From contig NZ_FOXS01000001.1 in the NCBI RefSeq assembly GCF_900115775.1, positions 372,001-436,000 on the forward strand: DNA of 64,000 nucleotides, in the 5' to 3' direction. A program made the position numbers and the translations under genes. The notes below the pieces were generated by a model that was given only the letters and a program-made list of their open reading frames with translations, did no database searches and had not been told where the DNA came from. Of the stretch, positions 25,823 to 35,093 are shown piece by piece; positions within the stretch are counted from its first letter, which is position 1; each line of letters starts with the position of its first letter. The DNA comes from Hymenobacter arizonensis (GTDB lineage: Bacteria > Bacteroidota > Bacteroidia > Cytophagales > Hymenobacteraceae).

Positions 25823-27766
25823 TTATTCCTTCGTAAACGTGAAGGTGGTGCCGCGCTGCTTCATCGTAAAAACAGGCTTGGCTGGGTCAAACTCCATGCT
25901 GATATCGTACTGGACGTGCCTAAATACGTCTTTGCTTACCGCCTCAAGCGGGAAGGCGTCTTGGCCGCTGCCCTGGCTCTTGAGGGTCGTGCCCTCTTTG
26001 GTTAAGGCAATTTTAAGTCGGTTTTGTGGGCTGGAGTAGTTGCCTACGTAGCGGTCCAGGTCGGCGGCGGCGGGCGTGTAGCCAGTGGCCTGGAGCTCGG
26101 GTTTCAGGGCCACCCGGGTGTCGCGGTTGGCCAGGGCCCAGGCCGTGTGGAAAATAAGCTGGTCGCGGCGTACCATGGCCGGAAAATCAATTTTCTCGAC
26201 ATCGTCCGTCTCTTTGTGGTACTCGGGGTGTTGGCCGCTCGTGTAGAAGATGATGGGCACGTTGCGCCGGGCGAAGTTGTAGTGGTCGGAGCGGTAGTAG
26301 ATGCGCTCGGGGTCTTTGGGGTCGTTGTATTTATAGTCCAGCGCAATAGGGTTGTACTGCTGGTTGGTGGCTTCGCTCAGGGTGTGCAGCTCCTGCGAGA
26401 GCCGGTCGTCGCCCACCACGTACACGTAGTCGCCCTTGCCCATGTGCAGTGAATCCACCCGGCCTACCATATCAATATTGAGGTTGGTGACCGTGTTGGC
26501 AATCGGGAAAATGGGGTTTTCAGTGTAGTACTGCGAGCCCAGCAAGCCCTCTTCCTCGCCGGTATTGGCCAGAAACAGAATGCTGCGGCGCGGGCCGTGG
26601 CCATCTTTCTTGGCCTGGCTGAAAGCACGGGCCATGGCCAGCACGCTCACCGTGCCCGAGCCATCGTCGTCGGCGCCGTTGAACGCCACACCGTTTTTCA
26701 CGCCCAAGTGGTCATAATGGGCCGATACCACCAGCACCTCGTCCTTTTTGTCGGTGCCTTCGAGGTAGCCCAGCACATTTTCGGTGGTGAATACTTCGTC
26801 TTTCATCACCAGTTGCACGGTAGCCGCGGCGGGCTTGAAAGTGGAAGGGATGGCTTTGCCGGCTTTCGCCACGGCTTTCCGGTACTGCTCAAGCCCGGCC
26901 GGAGTGGTGCCCAGCAGCTTGGCGCCATATTCCGGCGAGGCCAGCACAAAGTTGAGACCCGGCCGTTTTTTCTTGCCCACAAAAGTCAGTTGTTCTCCGC
27001 TAAGGACGGGTGCGAAGCCGGTCGGCACTTTGGCAAACGCCTCGGCCGTGGGCAATATCATGGTCACCGAACGAGCCCCCATTGGGACAATGCTGGCTGT
27101 GCGCGCTGTCAGGGCTCCTATCTCCAGACTGGCGTAGCGGCTGGGCTTGCCATCGGCGCCGAGCAACGATTTTCCTTTGGCATCCAGCGGCTCGCCCAGC
27201 AGCAGCACCACGTCCTTCCCTTTGTAGTCAGCAGCGCTGGTAAAGTCCGAGTACTTGTCATCCTTGATGCCGTAGCCAATGAAAACGGGCTTCACCGCAG
27301 TGGGCGCAGCAAAGGTGCCGTCGACGAGGATGGGGTAAAAATCTTTGTTGGCCTGGTAGGTTTTGCCGCCCACTTTGACCGTGGAAGCCCCCGCATCCAG
27401 CAAACTCCGGTTCATGTCGAAATGCTGCAGGTAAGCATTGTCAGAGCTGGGCACTGGCCCGGTCAGGCCATATTCTGTAAAGGCTTTGGCCAAGTAATCG
27501 GCAGCCATCTTTTGACCTTTCTTGCCAGTTTCGCGGCCCTCATACTCATCCGAAGCCAGGATGTCGAGGTCTTTCTTCAACCCCTCGGCTGTGATGGTGG
27601 CGGCGTAGGGCACCGACCAATCGGTGGCTACGTCCGGAACTGCTGCAGCTTCAATCTGCCGGCCTTTTTTGGTTTTGATTTTTACTTTACTGGGAGTGGG
27701 CGTTTGAGCGGCCACGGCCCCAGCCGCCAGCAGCAGCACGGCGGTTAATGAGGAGAGTTTATTCAT
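25823..27766 (-). CDS. M28 family zinc metallopeptidase, secreted
   Basis: A 647-residue protein with a signal peptide (SSLTAVLLLAAGAVAAQ). The catalytic region is M28-like: LVVSAHYDHLGV, GADDDGSGTVSVL and NTGEEEGLLGSQYY supply the expected His, Asp and Glu zinc ligands and the catalytic Glu. A protease-associated-like insert occupies about residues 130-270. Members are aminopeptidases or carboxypeptidases acting outside the cytoplasm. The start ATG at 27766 is followed by a typical signal, so it is secure. Substrate is unknown. Confidence 0.9.
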   Translation of the reverse strand: MNKLSSLTAVLLLAAGAVAAQTPTPSKVKIKTKKGRQIEAAAVPDVATDWSVPYAATITAEGLKKDLDILASDEYEGRETGKKGQKMAADYLAKAFTEYGLTGPVPSSDNAYLQHFDMNRSLLDAGASTVKVGGKTYQANKDFYPILVDGTFAAPTAVKPVFIGYGIKDDKYSDFTSAADYKGKDVVLLLGEPLDAKGKSLLGADGKPSRYASLEIGALTARTASIVPMGARSVTMILPTAEAFAKVPTGFAPVLSGEQLTFVGKKKRPGLNFVLASPEYGAKLLGTTPAGLEQYRKAVAKAGKAIPSTFKPAAATVQLVMKDEVFTTENVLGYLEGTDKKDEVLVVSAHYDHLGVKNGVAFNGADDDGSGTVSVLAMARAFSQAKKDGHGPRRSILFLANTGEEEGLLGSQYYTENPIFPIANTVTNLNIDMVGRVDSLHMGKGDYVYVVGDDRLSQELHTLSEATNQQYNPIALDYKYNDPKDPERIYYRSDHYNFARRNVPIIFYTSGQHPEYHKETDDVEKIDFPAMVRRDQLIFHTAWALANRDTRVALKPELQATGYTPAAADLDRYVGNYSSPQNRLKIALTKEGTTLKSQGSGQDAFPLEAVSKDVFRHVQYDISMEFDPAKPVFTMKQRGTTFTFTKE

Positions 27767-28029
27767 TCAAAAGCGTTATGAAAACAGTGAGTGATAAATT
27801 CGTTTTGGAGTGGTCTGCGCCACGGATGCTCAATAATGATTTAAACTTCACGCAGATAATCAGAGCTATAAATTAAAGAAATTTTTATTTAAAAAATTAA
27901 TATTATACAATATAACTAGCACTTCTTGGCTTCAGCTTAAACCAAGCCATACAGGTGTACTTGAGCAATTAGGCGAATTTATATAGGTAAAACTTTGATT
28001 ATCAACCGGTAATTGACTCATAAAAGGAT
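27767..28029. other. AT-rich upstream region of the M28 gene
   Basis: A non-coding gap between the M28 start and the terminator of the TonB receptor gene. About 27,860-27,990 is strongly AT-rich and likely contains the M28 promoter, but no clear motif pair is assigned. No gene seen. Confidence 0.4.
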
Positions 28030-28063
28030 AAGCCCCGCTGCCTTAGAGTAGGCAGCGGGGCTT
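28030..28063 (-). terminator. Terminator of the TonB receptor gene
   Basis: AAGCCCCGCTGCC (28030-28042) pairs perfectly with GGCAGCGGGGCTT (28051-28063) around an 8-base loop. On the minus strand a T-rich stretch follows (TTATCCTTTTA). It lies 86 bp after the receptor stop. Confidence 0.85.
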
Positions 28064-28148
28064 CTTGCAGAAAAAAGAAAGGAAGGATGTTTTTGCAGAA
28101 AGGAGATGAGAAAAGCGCGGTGTAGTTTTATTTCAGGAGTGAGCTAGC

Positions 28149-30692
28149 TTAGCCGCCGAACCCGCCGCCGCCCTGGGGAGCAGCTTCGATGCGGCCGGGC
28201 TTGGCCTTGCTGGCGCCGATGTACCAGGTGAAGCCCATCCAGCCCACACGGGTTTCGTCTTTGTTGTAGCGGGAGCTGCGGAGCACGTCGGTCTCCACTT
28301 CGCCGCGGTAGCGCTGGGTATTGAGGAGGTCGGATACGCGCAGAGTAAGGGCGGCGCGGTCGGAGAACAAGCGCTGGCGCAGGGCCACGTCCATCTGCCC
28401 CTGGGCTAGCTGCCGGCCTTGCACCGTGAGCTGGGCCGAGCGGAGATTGCCGCTCACCTGCACATCCAGCGTGGGGCGGATGGTGAAGTTGTTGGTGAGG
28501 CGCACGTTGCCGACCAGGGCCTGGCGGTTGTTGCCGAAGCTGTTGTTGGCAATCTCGGCCCGGTATAGCGAGGTGCTGGCATTCATGCGCCACCACTTGG
28601 CCAGGGGCTGGTTGAGGCTGAACTCGACGCCTAGGTTGGTGGTGCGGCCCAGGTTTTCGTAGGTCTCGGCCGTAACCAGGCCGGCGTTGGGGCCCGCCAA
28701 ACGGGTAGCCAGGGTGTCAACGTTGCGGATGCGCTGGATGGCGTCGGTGGTGATGCGGGCAAACACCGTGCTGGTCAGAGTGCCCTGGCCCAGGTTCAGC
28801 TGGTGGCCCAGCTCCATGTTATGGCTGAACTCGGCCCGGAGGCGGGCATTGCCGAGGCGGTAGCTGCGCGGGTCCTGGTAGATGGCCAGGGGCAGCTGCT
28901 GCATAAAGTTGGGCCGGTTTAGGCGCCGGGCGTAGCTCAGCTGCAGGCGGTTCTGGCCGGGCTCCTTGCCAAACTCGCGGTTCAGCGTGGCCGAGGGGAA
29001 GAAGTTCAGGTAGTCTTGGTTCAGGCTGCCGCGCTGCTCTATGCCCGCGCCGCCCTGAATGGTGCCGTTCACGATGGTATATTCGGTGCGGAGGCCGGCT
29101 TGGGCACTCCACTTTTCATTGAGGGGGCGTTGCACGGTCACGTAGGCAGCGGGTACCACTTGCTCAAACGTGTAGTCGAGGGAGCGATTGGGGTCGCTCT
29201 GGAAATCATCGGGGCGGGTTTCGCTGGTGGTGTACCCAAACCTGTTGGAGCCGCGGTTGTCCTGGCGCTCCACTTTCACGCCCATTTCCATGCGGCCTTT
29301 GCCCGCGAAGGGGTGCGTGTAGTCAACCTGACCAAACTGGATGTTGCCCAGTAGATTAAGCTGCTGGCGGGTGCCGGGCTGGGCTACCTGCGGCGAGCCG
29401 GCCTCGGCAAACTGCCGCTGCACCACCGGCACATTGGCATCAATCACCACCCCGCCAAAGTTGGCGGTCAGCTCGCGGCCTTTGTGCTCGGCAAACGTGC
29501 GGCGGTAGTTGCCGTCGTAGTTCAGGATATTCACTTTCACGTCGAGGTCCTGGCGGCCCCGGGCCCGCTGCACCGCGCCATTGCCCGTCTGCTGGGTTAG
29601 AATTTGGCTTTCGCCTTCCAGGTTCTGCTCCGTACCGGGCGATACGTTAAAGCTGAGGCTCTGCTCCTTGGGCAGGTCCAGCGCCACGCCCACTCGCAGC
29701 GAGTGGTTGCGGTGCACCTCGTTGCCGGTGCCGGCCTGGGTGGTGCGCACGGTTTCGCGGGCCGAGCCTTCGCCTATCAGCGCGGTTTGGGCCGAGCGGC
29801 TGTTGCTCCAATAGGTCACGTCGCGGCCATTGTAGCCCGCCGTCCAGGTGGCTTTGCCTTGCTTGCGGCTTAGGTTGAGGTTGCCGCTGTACTTGTCGCG
29901 GGTGCCAATGTTGAAGGCCGCGGTGCCGTTGGTGCCGTTTTTGGTTTCTTTCTTAGTGATGAGGTTGATAACTCCGCCGCCGCCCGAAGCGTCGTACTTG
30001 GCCGAGGGGTTGGTGATTACCTCCACTTGGGCAATGCGCGAAGCCGGAATCTGGTCGAGCCGGGGGCCGCCCGCCCCGCCATTGCCTACGCCAGCGGGCT
30101 TGCCATCAATCAGGATGGTGATGTTCGACGAGCCGCGCATGCTCACGGCGCCGTTCACGTCCACGCTCACCGAGGGCACATTTTGCAGCACATTGGCCGC
30201 GGTGCCGCCCACGCTGCCCAGGTCTTTTTCCACGTTGATGACCCGCTTGCCGAGCTCTTCTACCACCGTGGCTTTCTCGCCCGTCACCACCACTTCGCTA
30301 AGCTTGGTGGCCGAGGCGGCGGTCATCTTCAGCCCCATCAATTCTACCGAAGGCGCGGCCTCCGTGAGGGTGAAGCGGCGGCGCAAGGGCTTGTAGTTCA
30401 AGTCCTGTACCCGCATCAAGTAGGTGCCCACCGGGAGGGAAACCGCTTTAAAAGTGCCCTGCTCGGTGGTTTGAGCCACGGCCACAAAGCTTGAATCGGC
30501 GGCGCGGAGCAGCAGAACATCGGAGAAAGGAACGGGCTGGCCGGTGCTTTCTTCGACCAGGCTGCCCCGCACGATGCCGGGGCCGGCGGTTTGGGCAGCG
30601 GCACCCAAGGGTAGAAGCACTGTGGCAATGGCCCATCCACGCAGGGCGCGACCAAAGCGGTTGAGTGTGAAGGAGGTGAATGAGACTTTCAT
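28149..30692 (-). CDS. TonB-dependent outer membrane receptor
   Basis: An 847-residue outer membrane receptor. After a signal peptide comes a carboxypeptidase-regulatory-like domain (about residues 38-115, GSLVEESTGQPVPFSDVLLL). Next is a TonB plug (about 130-235, NVLQNVPSVSVDVNGAVSMRG, then SAKYDASGGGGVINLITKK), then an outer-membrane beta-barrel of the OMP_b-brl_3 type. It should take up a substrate using energy from TonB. No SusD partner is adjacent, so it is not a standard polysaccharide pair. A 21-bp palindrome about 190 bp upstream may be its operator. Confidence 0.9.
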   Translation of the reverse strand: MKVSFTSFTLNRFGRALRGWAIATVLLPLGAAAQTAGPGIVRGSLVEESTGQPVPFSDVLLLRAADSSFVAVAQTTEQGTFKAVSLPVGTYLMRVQDLNYKPLRRRFTLTEAAPSVELMGLKMTAASATKLSEVVVTGEKATVVEELGKRVINVEKDLGSVGGTAANVLQNVPSVSVDVNGAVSMRGSSNITILIDGKPAGVGNGGAGGPRLDQIPASRIAQVEVITNPSAKYDASGGGGVINLITKKETKNGTNGTAAFNIGTRDKYSGNLNLSRKQGKATWTAGYNGRDVTYWSNSRSAQTALIGEGSARETVRTTQAGTGNEVHRNHSLRVGVALDLPKEQSLSFNVSPGTEQNLEGESQILTQQTGNGAVQRARGRQDLDVKVNILNYDGNYRRTFAEHKGRELTANFGGVVIDANVPVVQRQFAEAGSPQVAQPGTRQQLNLLGNIQFGQVDYTHPFAGKGRMEMGVKVERQDNRGSNRFGYTTSETRPDDFQSDPNRSLDYTFEQVVPAAYVTVQRPLNEKWSAQAGLRTEYTIVNGTIQGGAGIEQRGSLNQDYLNFFPSATLNREFGKEPGQNRLQLSYARRLNRPNFMQQLPLAIYQDPRSYRLGNARLRAEFSHNMELGHQLNLGQGTLTSTVFARITTDAIQRIRNVDTLATRLAGPNAGLVTAETYENLGRTTNLGVEFSLNQPLAKWWRMNASTSLYRAEIANNSFGNNRQALVGNVRLTNNFTIRPTLDVQVSGNLRSAQLTVQGRQLAQGQMDVALRQRLFSDRAALTLRVSDLLNTQRYRGEVETDVLRSSRYNKDETRVGWMGFTWYIGASKAKPGRIEAAPQGGGGFGG

Positions 30693-31101
30693 GGTGCAGA
30701 GGTAAGGTGTGGGGCGGGCGAGGGTTGGCTTAGGCAGTCCAGCGGCCGCGGTTCCGCTGGGGAGGTAAGCTTGCCATCGCCCTAACTCCGGTGAGTGAAG
30801 TTTTTTGTAGCTGGGTAGCGGGCCATCTCTGGTACACGCTAAGCTCAGCTACTGGGTGAAGTACAGAACAAAAGTAAAGCAGGTACTTTGTAAAACAAGG
30901 TACTGTTTCAAAATATTTTCACCTATCTGAACGATTAATTCTTTAAACAATTGATTATGAGTGAGTAGAGCTGATGAAAAATTTTCTGGAATTTGTCCAG
31001 GCAGCCTAGTCGCATCGATTCCGGCCTTGGTGCTCGGTTATTCAGATGCGCCGATAATTATACCGGTTGCCTGAGCCGACAAGTTTTTTAGTCACAAATA
31101 G
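30693..31101. other. Regulatory gap upstream of the receptor
   Basis: A non-coding stretch with no gene found. It contains a 21-bp palindrome at 30883-30903 and an AT-rich section (about 30,900-30,970) on the promoter side. It ends at the terminator of the YwqK-like gene. Confidence 0.5.
30883..30903. promoter_or_regulatory. Palindromic operator candidate
   Basis: GTACTTTGT, spacer AAA, ACAAGGTAC: two 9-bp arms with one mismatch. The size and symmetry fit a dimeric repressor (PadR- or TetR-like), but no regulator gene is next to it. It is about 190 bp upstream of the TonB receptor start. Confidence 0.5.
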
Positions 31102-31133
31102 AAAAAGCCCCAGCGGTTAGGCTGGGGCTTTTT
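31102..31133. terminator. Terminator of the YwqK-like gene
   Basis: AAAAAGCCCCAGC (31102-31114) pairs perfectly with GCTGGGGCTTTTT (31121-31133) around a 6-base loop. It sits 44 bp after the stop of the YwqK-like gene, which runs on the minus strand. Confidence 0.88.
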
Positions 31134-31177
31134 TCTCTGTGCCATTGGACATGCGGCCAGCGCACGTGAGCCGGTTG

Positions 31178-32626
31178 CTACTTCCGCTTGAGGGGCGGAC
31201 GGGGCTTTGCTTTGGGTTTCTCGCTGGCGCCATCCACGGCCAAGCCGTTGCGATAAGTCACAGACCGCGCCTCGGTTGTGCCATCTTCTCTGAAGTAAGT
31301 CCAGACGCCGCTTTGCTTACCGTTGCGGTACTGGCCGCTCACGGCCGCGGTGCCATCTTCCCGAAACTCACGGAAGGGGCCCAGGAGCACGTTGCGCACG
31401 TAAGTAGTCTCCTTCTGCAGCTTGCCCGAAGGATAATATTCCTGCGCGACACCCGAAGAAAATCCATTTAGGTAAGGCTGTCGGCTGTGCACCTGGCCAT
31501 TTTCATAGTACGTAATCCGGTCGCCAAGTAAGCGCCCGCTGGGGCCGTACACTTCAGTTTTGCGCGGGGTTTTGCCATCGGGGTAAAACTCCTTCCACGT
31601 GCCGGCGGGCCGGTTATTTTTATAGGTTTCTTCGGCCTGGGCCAACTGCCCGGTGGCGTCGAAGTAGCGCGTGATTTTGCGGTCGCGGCCGCTGTTGCTG
31701 TATTCGATGTCCTCGTGCAGGTTACCGTTCTCAAAGTATTCGAGGGCGTGGCCGGTGGGCACCCCGTTGCGATAGGTCATCTTGGTTTTAATCTGGCCGC
31801 TTTCGTAGTAGCTGGTGGCAGGGCCGTCGAGGTTGTTGGTGCCCGTGATTGGGGCCACGCGCTTGGTCAGGTCGTCGCCGAGGGTGTTTTTCACTGGGCG
31901 CTGCACCAGCGGAGCGGGCACGTAGGTGCTTTCGGTTTGCAGCTTGCCGCTTTGGTAGTAGCTGCGGTAGCGCCCGCGGCCGTTCTTATCGGCCAGCACT
32001 TCCACTTCTATCTGGCTGTTGGGATAGTACGTTTTGTACGGTCCCGACAGCAGCCCGCGCGTGAAGCTGCCTTCGCTTTGCACCACGCCATTGGGGTAGT
32101 AAAACTTCACCGCGCCGTTGGGCTGCCCGTCCACGTAGTTGACTTCGGCCTGGGTCTTGCCGTCGGGGTACAGGGCTTTGAGCGCGCCGTTGGGCTGGCC
32201 TTTGGCTAGGGTGGTGCGCAGCTTCACTTCCCCGCTGGGGTGGTAAAACGTCAGTTCGCCGTTGGGCTCGTCGTCTTCGAACATCCCTTCCTGGGCCACC
32301 TTGCCGTTGTCGTAATACGTTTTGAAGGGTCCCTGACGGATGCCGTCGCGGTAAGTGGTTTCCAGCCGCCGGTTGCCGGTCGGGTGAAACTCCACGTAGG
32401 CCGAGTCGCGCTTGCCCTGCCGGAAACTAGTCTGCTGCTCCAGCTTGCCCGAGCGATAGAACCGGCGGTAGGTACCCTGCGGCACTGTGTCGGCCGCCAC
32501 CAGCGCGGTGTACACCTCGCGCTTGTTCACTTTAGTAGAATCGTAAAACGTCACAAACCGGCGCAGCTTTTGGCCGTGCGAAGGCAGCGCAAGCATCAAC
32601 AGAAAAAAAGGCACTAGGTATTTCAT
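31178..32626 (-). CDS. YwqK/MORN-repeat family exported protein
   Basis: A 482-residue protein with a signal peptide (FLLMLALPSHG) and about a dozen copies of the MORN_2-like repeat. Typical copies are GPFKTYYDNGKVAQEGMFED, NGAVKFYYPNGVVQSEGSF and SGPYKTYYPNSQIEVEV. Databases often label such proteins YwqK family antitoxin, but no toxin gene is adjacent and a single exported repeat protein is more likely structural or surface-bound. The ATG at 32626 is chosen because it begins the signal peptide. Role unknown. Confidence 0.85.
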   Translation of the reverse strand: MKYLVPFFLLMLALPSHGQKLRRFVTFYDSTKVNKREVYTALVAADTVPQGTYRRFYRSGKLEQQTSFRQGKRDSAYVEFHPTGNRRLETTYRDGIRQGPFKTYYDNGKVAQEGMFEDDEPNGELTFYHPSGEVKLRTTLAKGQPNGALKALYPDGKTQAEVNYVDGQPNGAVKFYYPNGVVQSEGSFTRGLLSGPYKTYYPNSQIEVEVLADKNGRGRYRSYYQSGKLQTESTYVPAPLVQRPVKNTLGDDLTKRVAPITGTNNLDGPATSYYESGQIKTKMTYRNGVPTGHALEYFENGNLHEDIEYSNSGRDRKITRYFDATGQLAQAEETYKNNRPAGTWKEFYPDGKTPRKTEVYGPSGRLLGDRITYYENGQVHSRQPYLNGFSSGVAQEYYPSGKLQKETTYVRNVLLGPFREFREDGTAAVSGQYRNGKQSGVWTYFREDGTTEARSVTYRNGLAVDGASEKPKAKPRPPLKRK

Positions 32627-32695
32627 AGGCGCAAGAACGCAGAAAATGGGTTTTCCGTGCGATGGGAGGGTAGTATGAAAAATCAAGCCAAAAAA

Positions 32696-32721
32696 AGCCC
32701 CACCGTTTACCGATGGGGCTT
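32696..32721. terminator. Terminator after the thiolase gene
   Basis: AAGCCCCACCG and CGATGGGGCTT form an imperfect stem with a 4-base loop. On the minus strand a T run follows (GGCTTTTTTTGGC). It lies 30 bp after the thiolase stop. Confidence 0.75.
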
Positions 32722-32750
32722 CTCTAGCTAATGGGCGTCCAGAAGTCCGC

Positions 32751-33935
32751 TTACAGCCGCTCTACTACAATGGCGCTGGCACCGCCGCCGCCGTTGCAAA
32801 TGCCGCTCACGCCGATTTTGCCGCCTTCGTTTTTCAGCACGTTCATCAGTGTGGTCACAATGCGCGCACCGGAAGCGCCCAGCGGGTGGCCCAGGCTCAC
32901 GGCACCGCCGTACAGGTTCACCTTCGAGCCTTCCAGGTTCAGCAGCTGGTTGTTAGCCAGGCTTACTACCGAAAAAGCTTCGTTGATTTCGTAGAAGTCT
33001 ACGTCAGCGGCCGTCTTGCCAGCGTTTTTCAACGCCTTCGGGATGGCCAGGGCGGGCGAAGTGGTGAACCACTCCGGCGCCTGCTCGGCATCGGCGAAGC
33101 CTAGAATGCGGCCAATAGGAGTGAGGCCCAGGGCATCAGCCTTCTCGCGGCTCATCAGCAGAATAGCGGCTGCACCATCGTTCAGGGTAGAGGCATTGGC
33201 TGCCGTCACGGTGCCGCCTTCCTTGATGAAGGCCGGCTTCAGGCCGGGCACCTTCGTGAAGTCAACTTTGAGGTACTCCTCGTCGTCCTCAATCACTGTG
33301 ATTTTGCCGCGGCTTTCGATGGTTACGGGGATAATTTCGTCCTTCTTCTTGCCAGCCTTGGCGGCTGCGGCACTGCGGGTGTAGCTCTCGATGGCGAAAG
33401 CGTCCTGCTGCTCGCGAGTGAAGCCCATTTCTTTGGCCGTGTTCTCGGCGGCGTTGCCCATGGCGTAGTCGTGGTACGGGTCCCAGAGGCCGTCGCGCAC
33501 CAGGCCGTCAATCATTTGACCGTGGCCGTATTTCGCGCCGAAACGGGCTTTGTCGAGGTAGTAAGGCACGTTGCTCATGCTTTCCATGCCACCGGCCAGT
33601 ACCACGTCCGATTGCCCTAGCATGATGGCTTGGGCAGCAAACATGATGGCCTTGGTGCCCGAAGCACATACTTTGTTCACGGTGGTGCACTCCACGGTGT
33701 CGGGGAGGCCGGCTTTCTTGGCGGCCTGGCGGGCCGGAGCCTGACCCAGGTTGGCCGAAATAACGTTGCCCATAATCACCTGCTCTACTTCCGAGGGGTC
33801 TACGCCGCCTCTTTCGAGGGCTCCTTTTAAGGCAATGGCGCCAAGCTCCGTGGCCGACAGTGACGACAACGCCCCGCCAAACGAGCCAATCGGCGTGCGG
33901 ACGGCAGATATGATGACAACTTCTTTGGTTTGCAT
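32751..33935 (-). CDS. Acetyl-CoA C-acetyltransferase (thiolase)
   Basis: A 394-residue thiolase. The acyl-accepting cysteine is in VNKVCASGTKAIM near residue 88. The general-base histidine is in GHPLGASGAR, and the second cysteine is in SGICNGGGGAS near the C-terminus. It joins two acetyl-CoA to acetoacetyl-CoA or runs in the reverse direction in fatty acid or ketone-body breakdown. Normal length and a clear ATG. It stands alone between terminators, so pathway direction cannot be read from context. Confidence 0.94.
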   Translation of the reverse strand: MQTKEVVIISAVRTPIGSFGGALSSLSATELGAIALKGALERGGVDPSEVEQVIMGNVISANLGQAPARQAAKKAGLPDTVECTTVNKVCASGTKAIMFAAQAIMLGQSDVVLAGGMESMSNVPYYLDKARFGAKYGHGQMIDGLVRDGLWDPYHDYAMGNAAENTAKEMGFTREQQDAFAIESYTRSAAAAKAGKKKDEIIPVTIESRGKITVIEDDEEYLKVDFTKVPGLKPAFIKEGGTVTAANASTLNDGAAAILLMSREKADALGLTPIGRILGFADAEQAPEWFTTSPALAIPKALKNAGKTAADVDFYEINEAFSVVSLANNQLLNLEGSKVNLYGGAVSLGHPLGASGARIVTTLMNVLKNEGGKIGVSGICNGGGGASAIVVERL

Positions 33936-34076
33936 ACGAGGTATGGTAATGGTGTTGAGTGGGAGGTTGAACCAGGCCGCAAAAGTACGGATTTACAACC
34001 CCCGAAACGGTTCTCTGCCTAACAGTCGTTCGGAAAGTTTAGTTGACTCCGCAACTCGCTTATTACCAAAGCCAAG

Positions 34077-35093
34077 CTACCAAGTGGGTTTGCTGGGGTC
34101 GGGCTTTTGAGCCGCGGGCCGCGTCAGCTGCTGCAGGTATTGCTGCTCCTGGGCCCGTAAGGTTTCCAGTAGCTGGCGAGCCTGGGCCGGGGTAAGGTTC
34201 ATGGCTTCCAGCCGCTCACGCTGGGTTTGGAGGCTGGCATCGTCTCCGGTAGCGGCGTCGGTGCCGGCGCGGTTGTTGCGGCCATTACCAGCCGCCCCAG
34301 CCGCCGCGCTGCTGCGGTCAAGGCCTCGCTGACTGCCCGGGGCATCGCCGCTGGCTATGGGCTGTGGCGTGCCAGTGCCCGGCGCCCGGCCACTCCGCGC
34401 TGCCGTGCCGGGTGCCCCATCGGCCTGCTGGTTGTCGGGTTGGCCACCCGCATCGGGTCGGCGTTCGGGCGGCGTGGTGGGCGAAGGCGGTGCCGGTTTG
34501 GGGTCGTTGATTTCGCCCTGGCGGTTGGAGCCGGGTTTTTCAGCAGGTTGGTTCGGCTCGCTTCCGTTTTTTTCAGGTGAAGCCGGTTTAGTGGCGTTGG
34601 GCTGAGATGCAGGGGGAGGGGCCGGGGCCGGAATCTTGGGGCTGTTGGGTTTGCGAGCCAAGTAATCGCTCAATACTTCATAATCGTAGCGGGCTCCGCT
34701 GTTTTTGGGGTCAAGCAGCAAGGCCCGCCGTAGCAGCGTAAGGGCCTCCGCTATTTCGCCCTGCTGAGCCGCTAGCACGGCCAATTGCTGATGCGCTACG
34801 CTGCTCAGCGGTGCAGGGCTTTCAGTCAGCAGCCGGCCGTAGGCAGTCTGGGCGGGGGCAAGCTGCCCGGCCCGGGTTTGGGCATGCGCCAAATTCAATA
34901 CTAGGCGTGGGTCGGCGTCAGCGCGCGCCTTGGCCAGCAGGGCCGCCTCAAAAGCCGCAGCAGCACGGGGGGCATCGCCCTGTTGATAGGCAGCGGTACC
35001 GGTTGCCACGGCCGAATTACGGTCGTGCACCCAAGTCAGTAGCTGCCACGAAGGCGCCCCTGCGGCCAGTAAAAAAAGCACGAGGTACTTCAT
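34077..35093 (-). CDS. TPR protein, BatC-like
   Basis: A 338-residue protein with an N-terminal hydrophobic segment and tetratricopeptide-like units (about residues 30-140: GTAAYQQGDAPRAAAAFEAAL, ARYDYEVLSDYLAR). A long Pro/Gly/Asn/Ala-rich low-complexity tail follows (about 155-290). Gene order, TPR after VWA with an ATGA overlap, is that of the bat (aerotolerance) operon, where BatC is the TPR protein. The low-complexity tail is longer than the TPR part and may be a spacer. Function of Bat proteins is not settled. Confidence 0.75.
   Translation of the reverse strand: MKYLVLFLLAAGAPSWQLLTWVHDRNSAVATGTAAYQQGDAPRAAAAFEAALLAKARADADPRLVLNLAHAQTRAGQLAPAQTAYGRLLTESPAPLSSVAHQQLAVLAAQQGEIAEALTLLRRALLLDPKNSGARYDYEVLSDYLARKPNSPKIPAPAPPPASQPNATKPASPEKNGSEPNQPAEKPGSNRQGEINDPKPAPPSPTTPPERRPDAGGQPDNQQADGAPGTAARSGRAPGTGTPQPIASGDAPGSQRGLDRSSAAAGAAGNGRNNRAGTDAATGDDASLQTQRERLEAMNLTPAQARQLLETLRAQEQQYLQQLTRPAAQKPDPSKPTW

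Noticed and set aside
26597..27748. 383-codon plus-strand frame under the M28 peptidase gene
   Set aside because: Complete overlap with a clear metallopeptidase; composition is that of an antisense shadow.
31178..32626. Toxin-antitoxin system from the YwqK antitoxin family name
   Set aside because: No toxin gene is adjacent and the protein is exported, so the label does not describe a working pair here.
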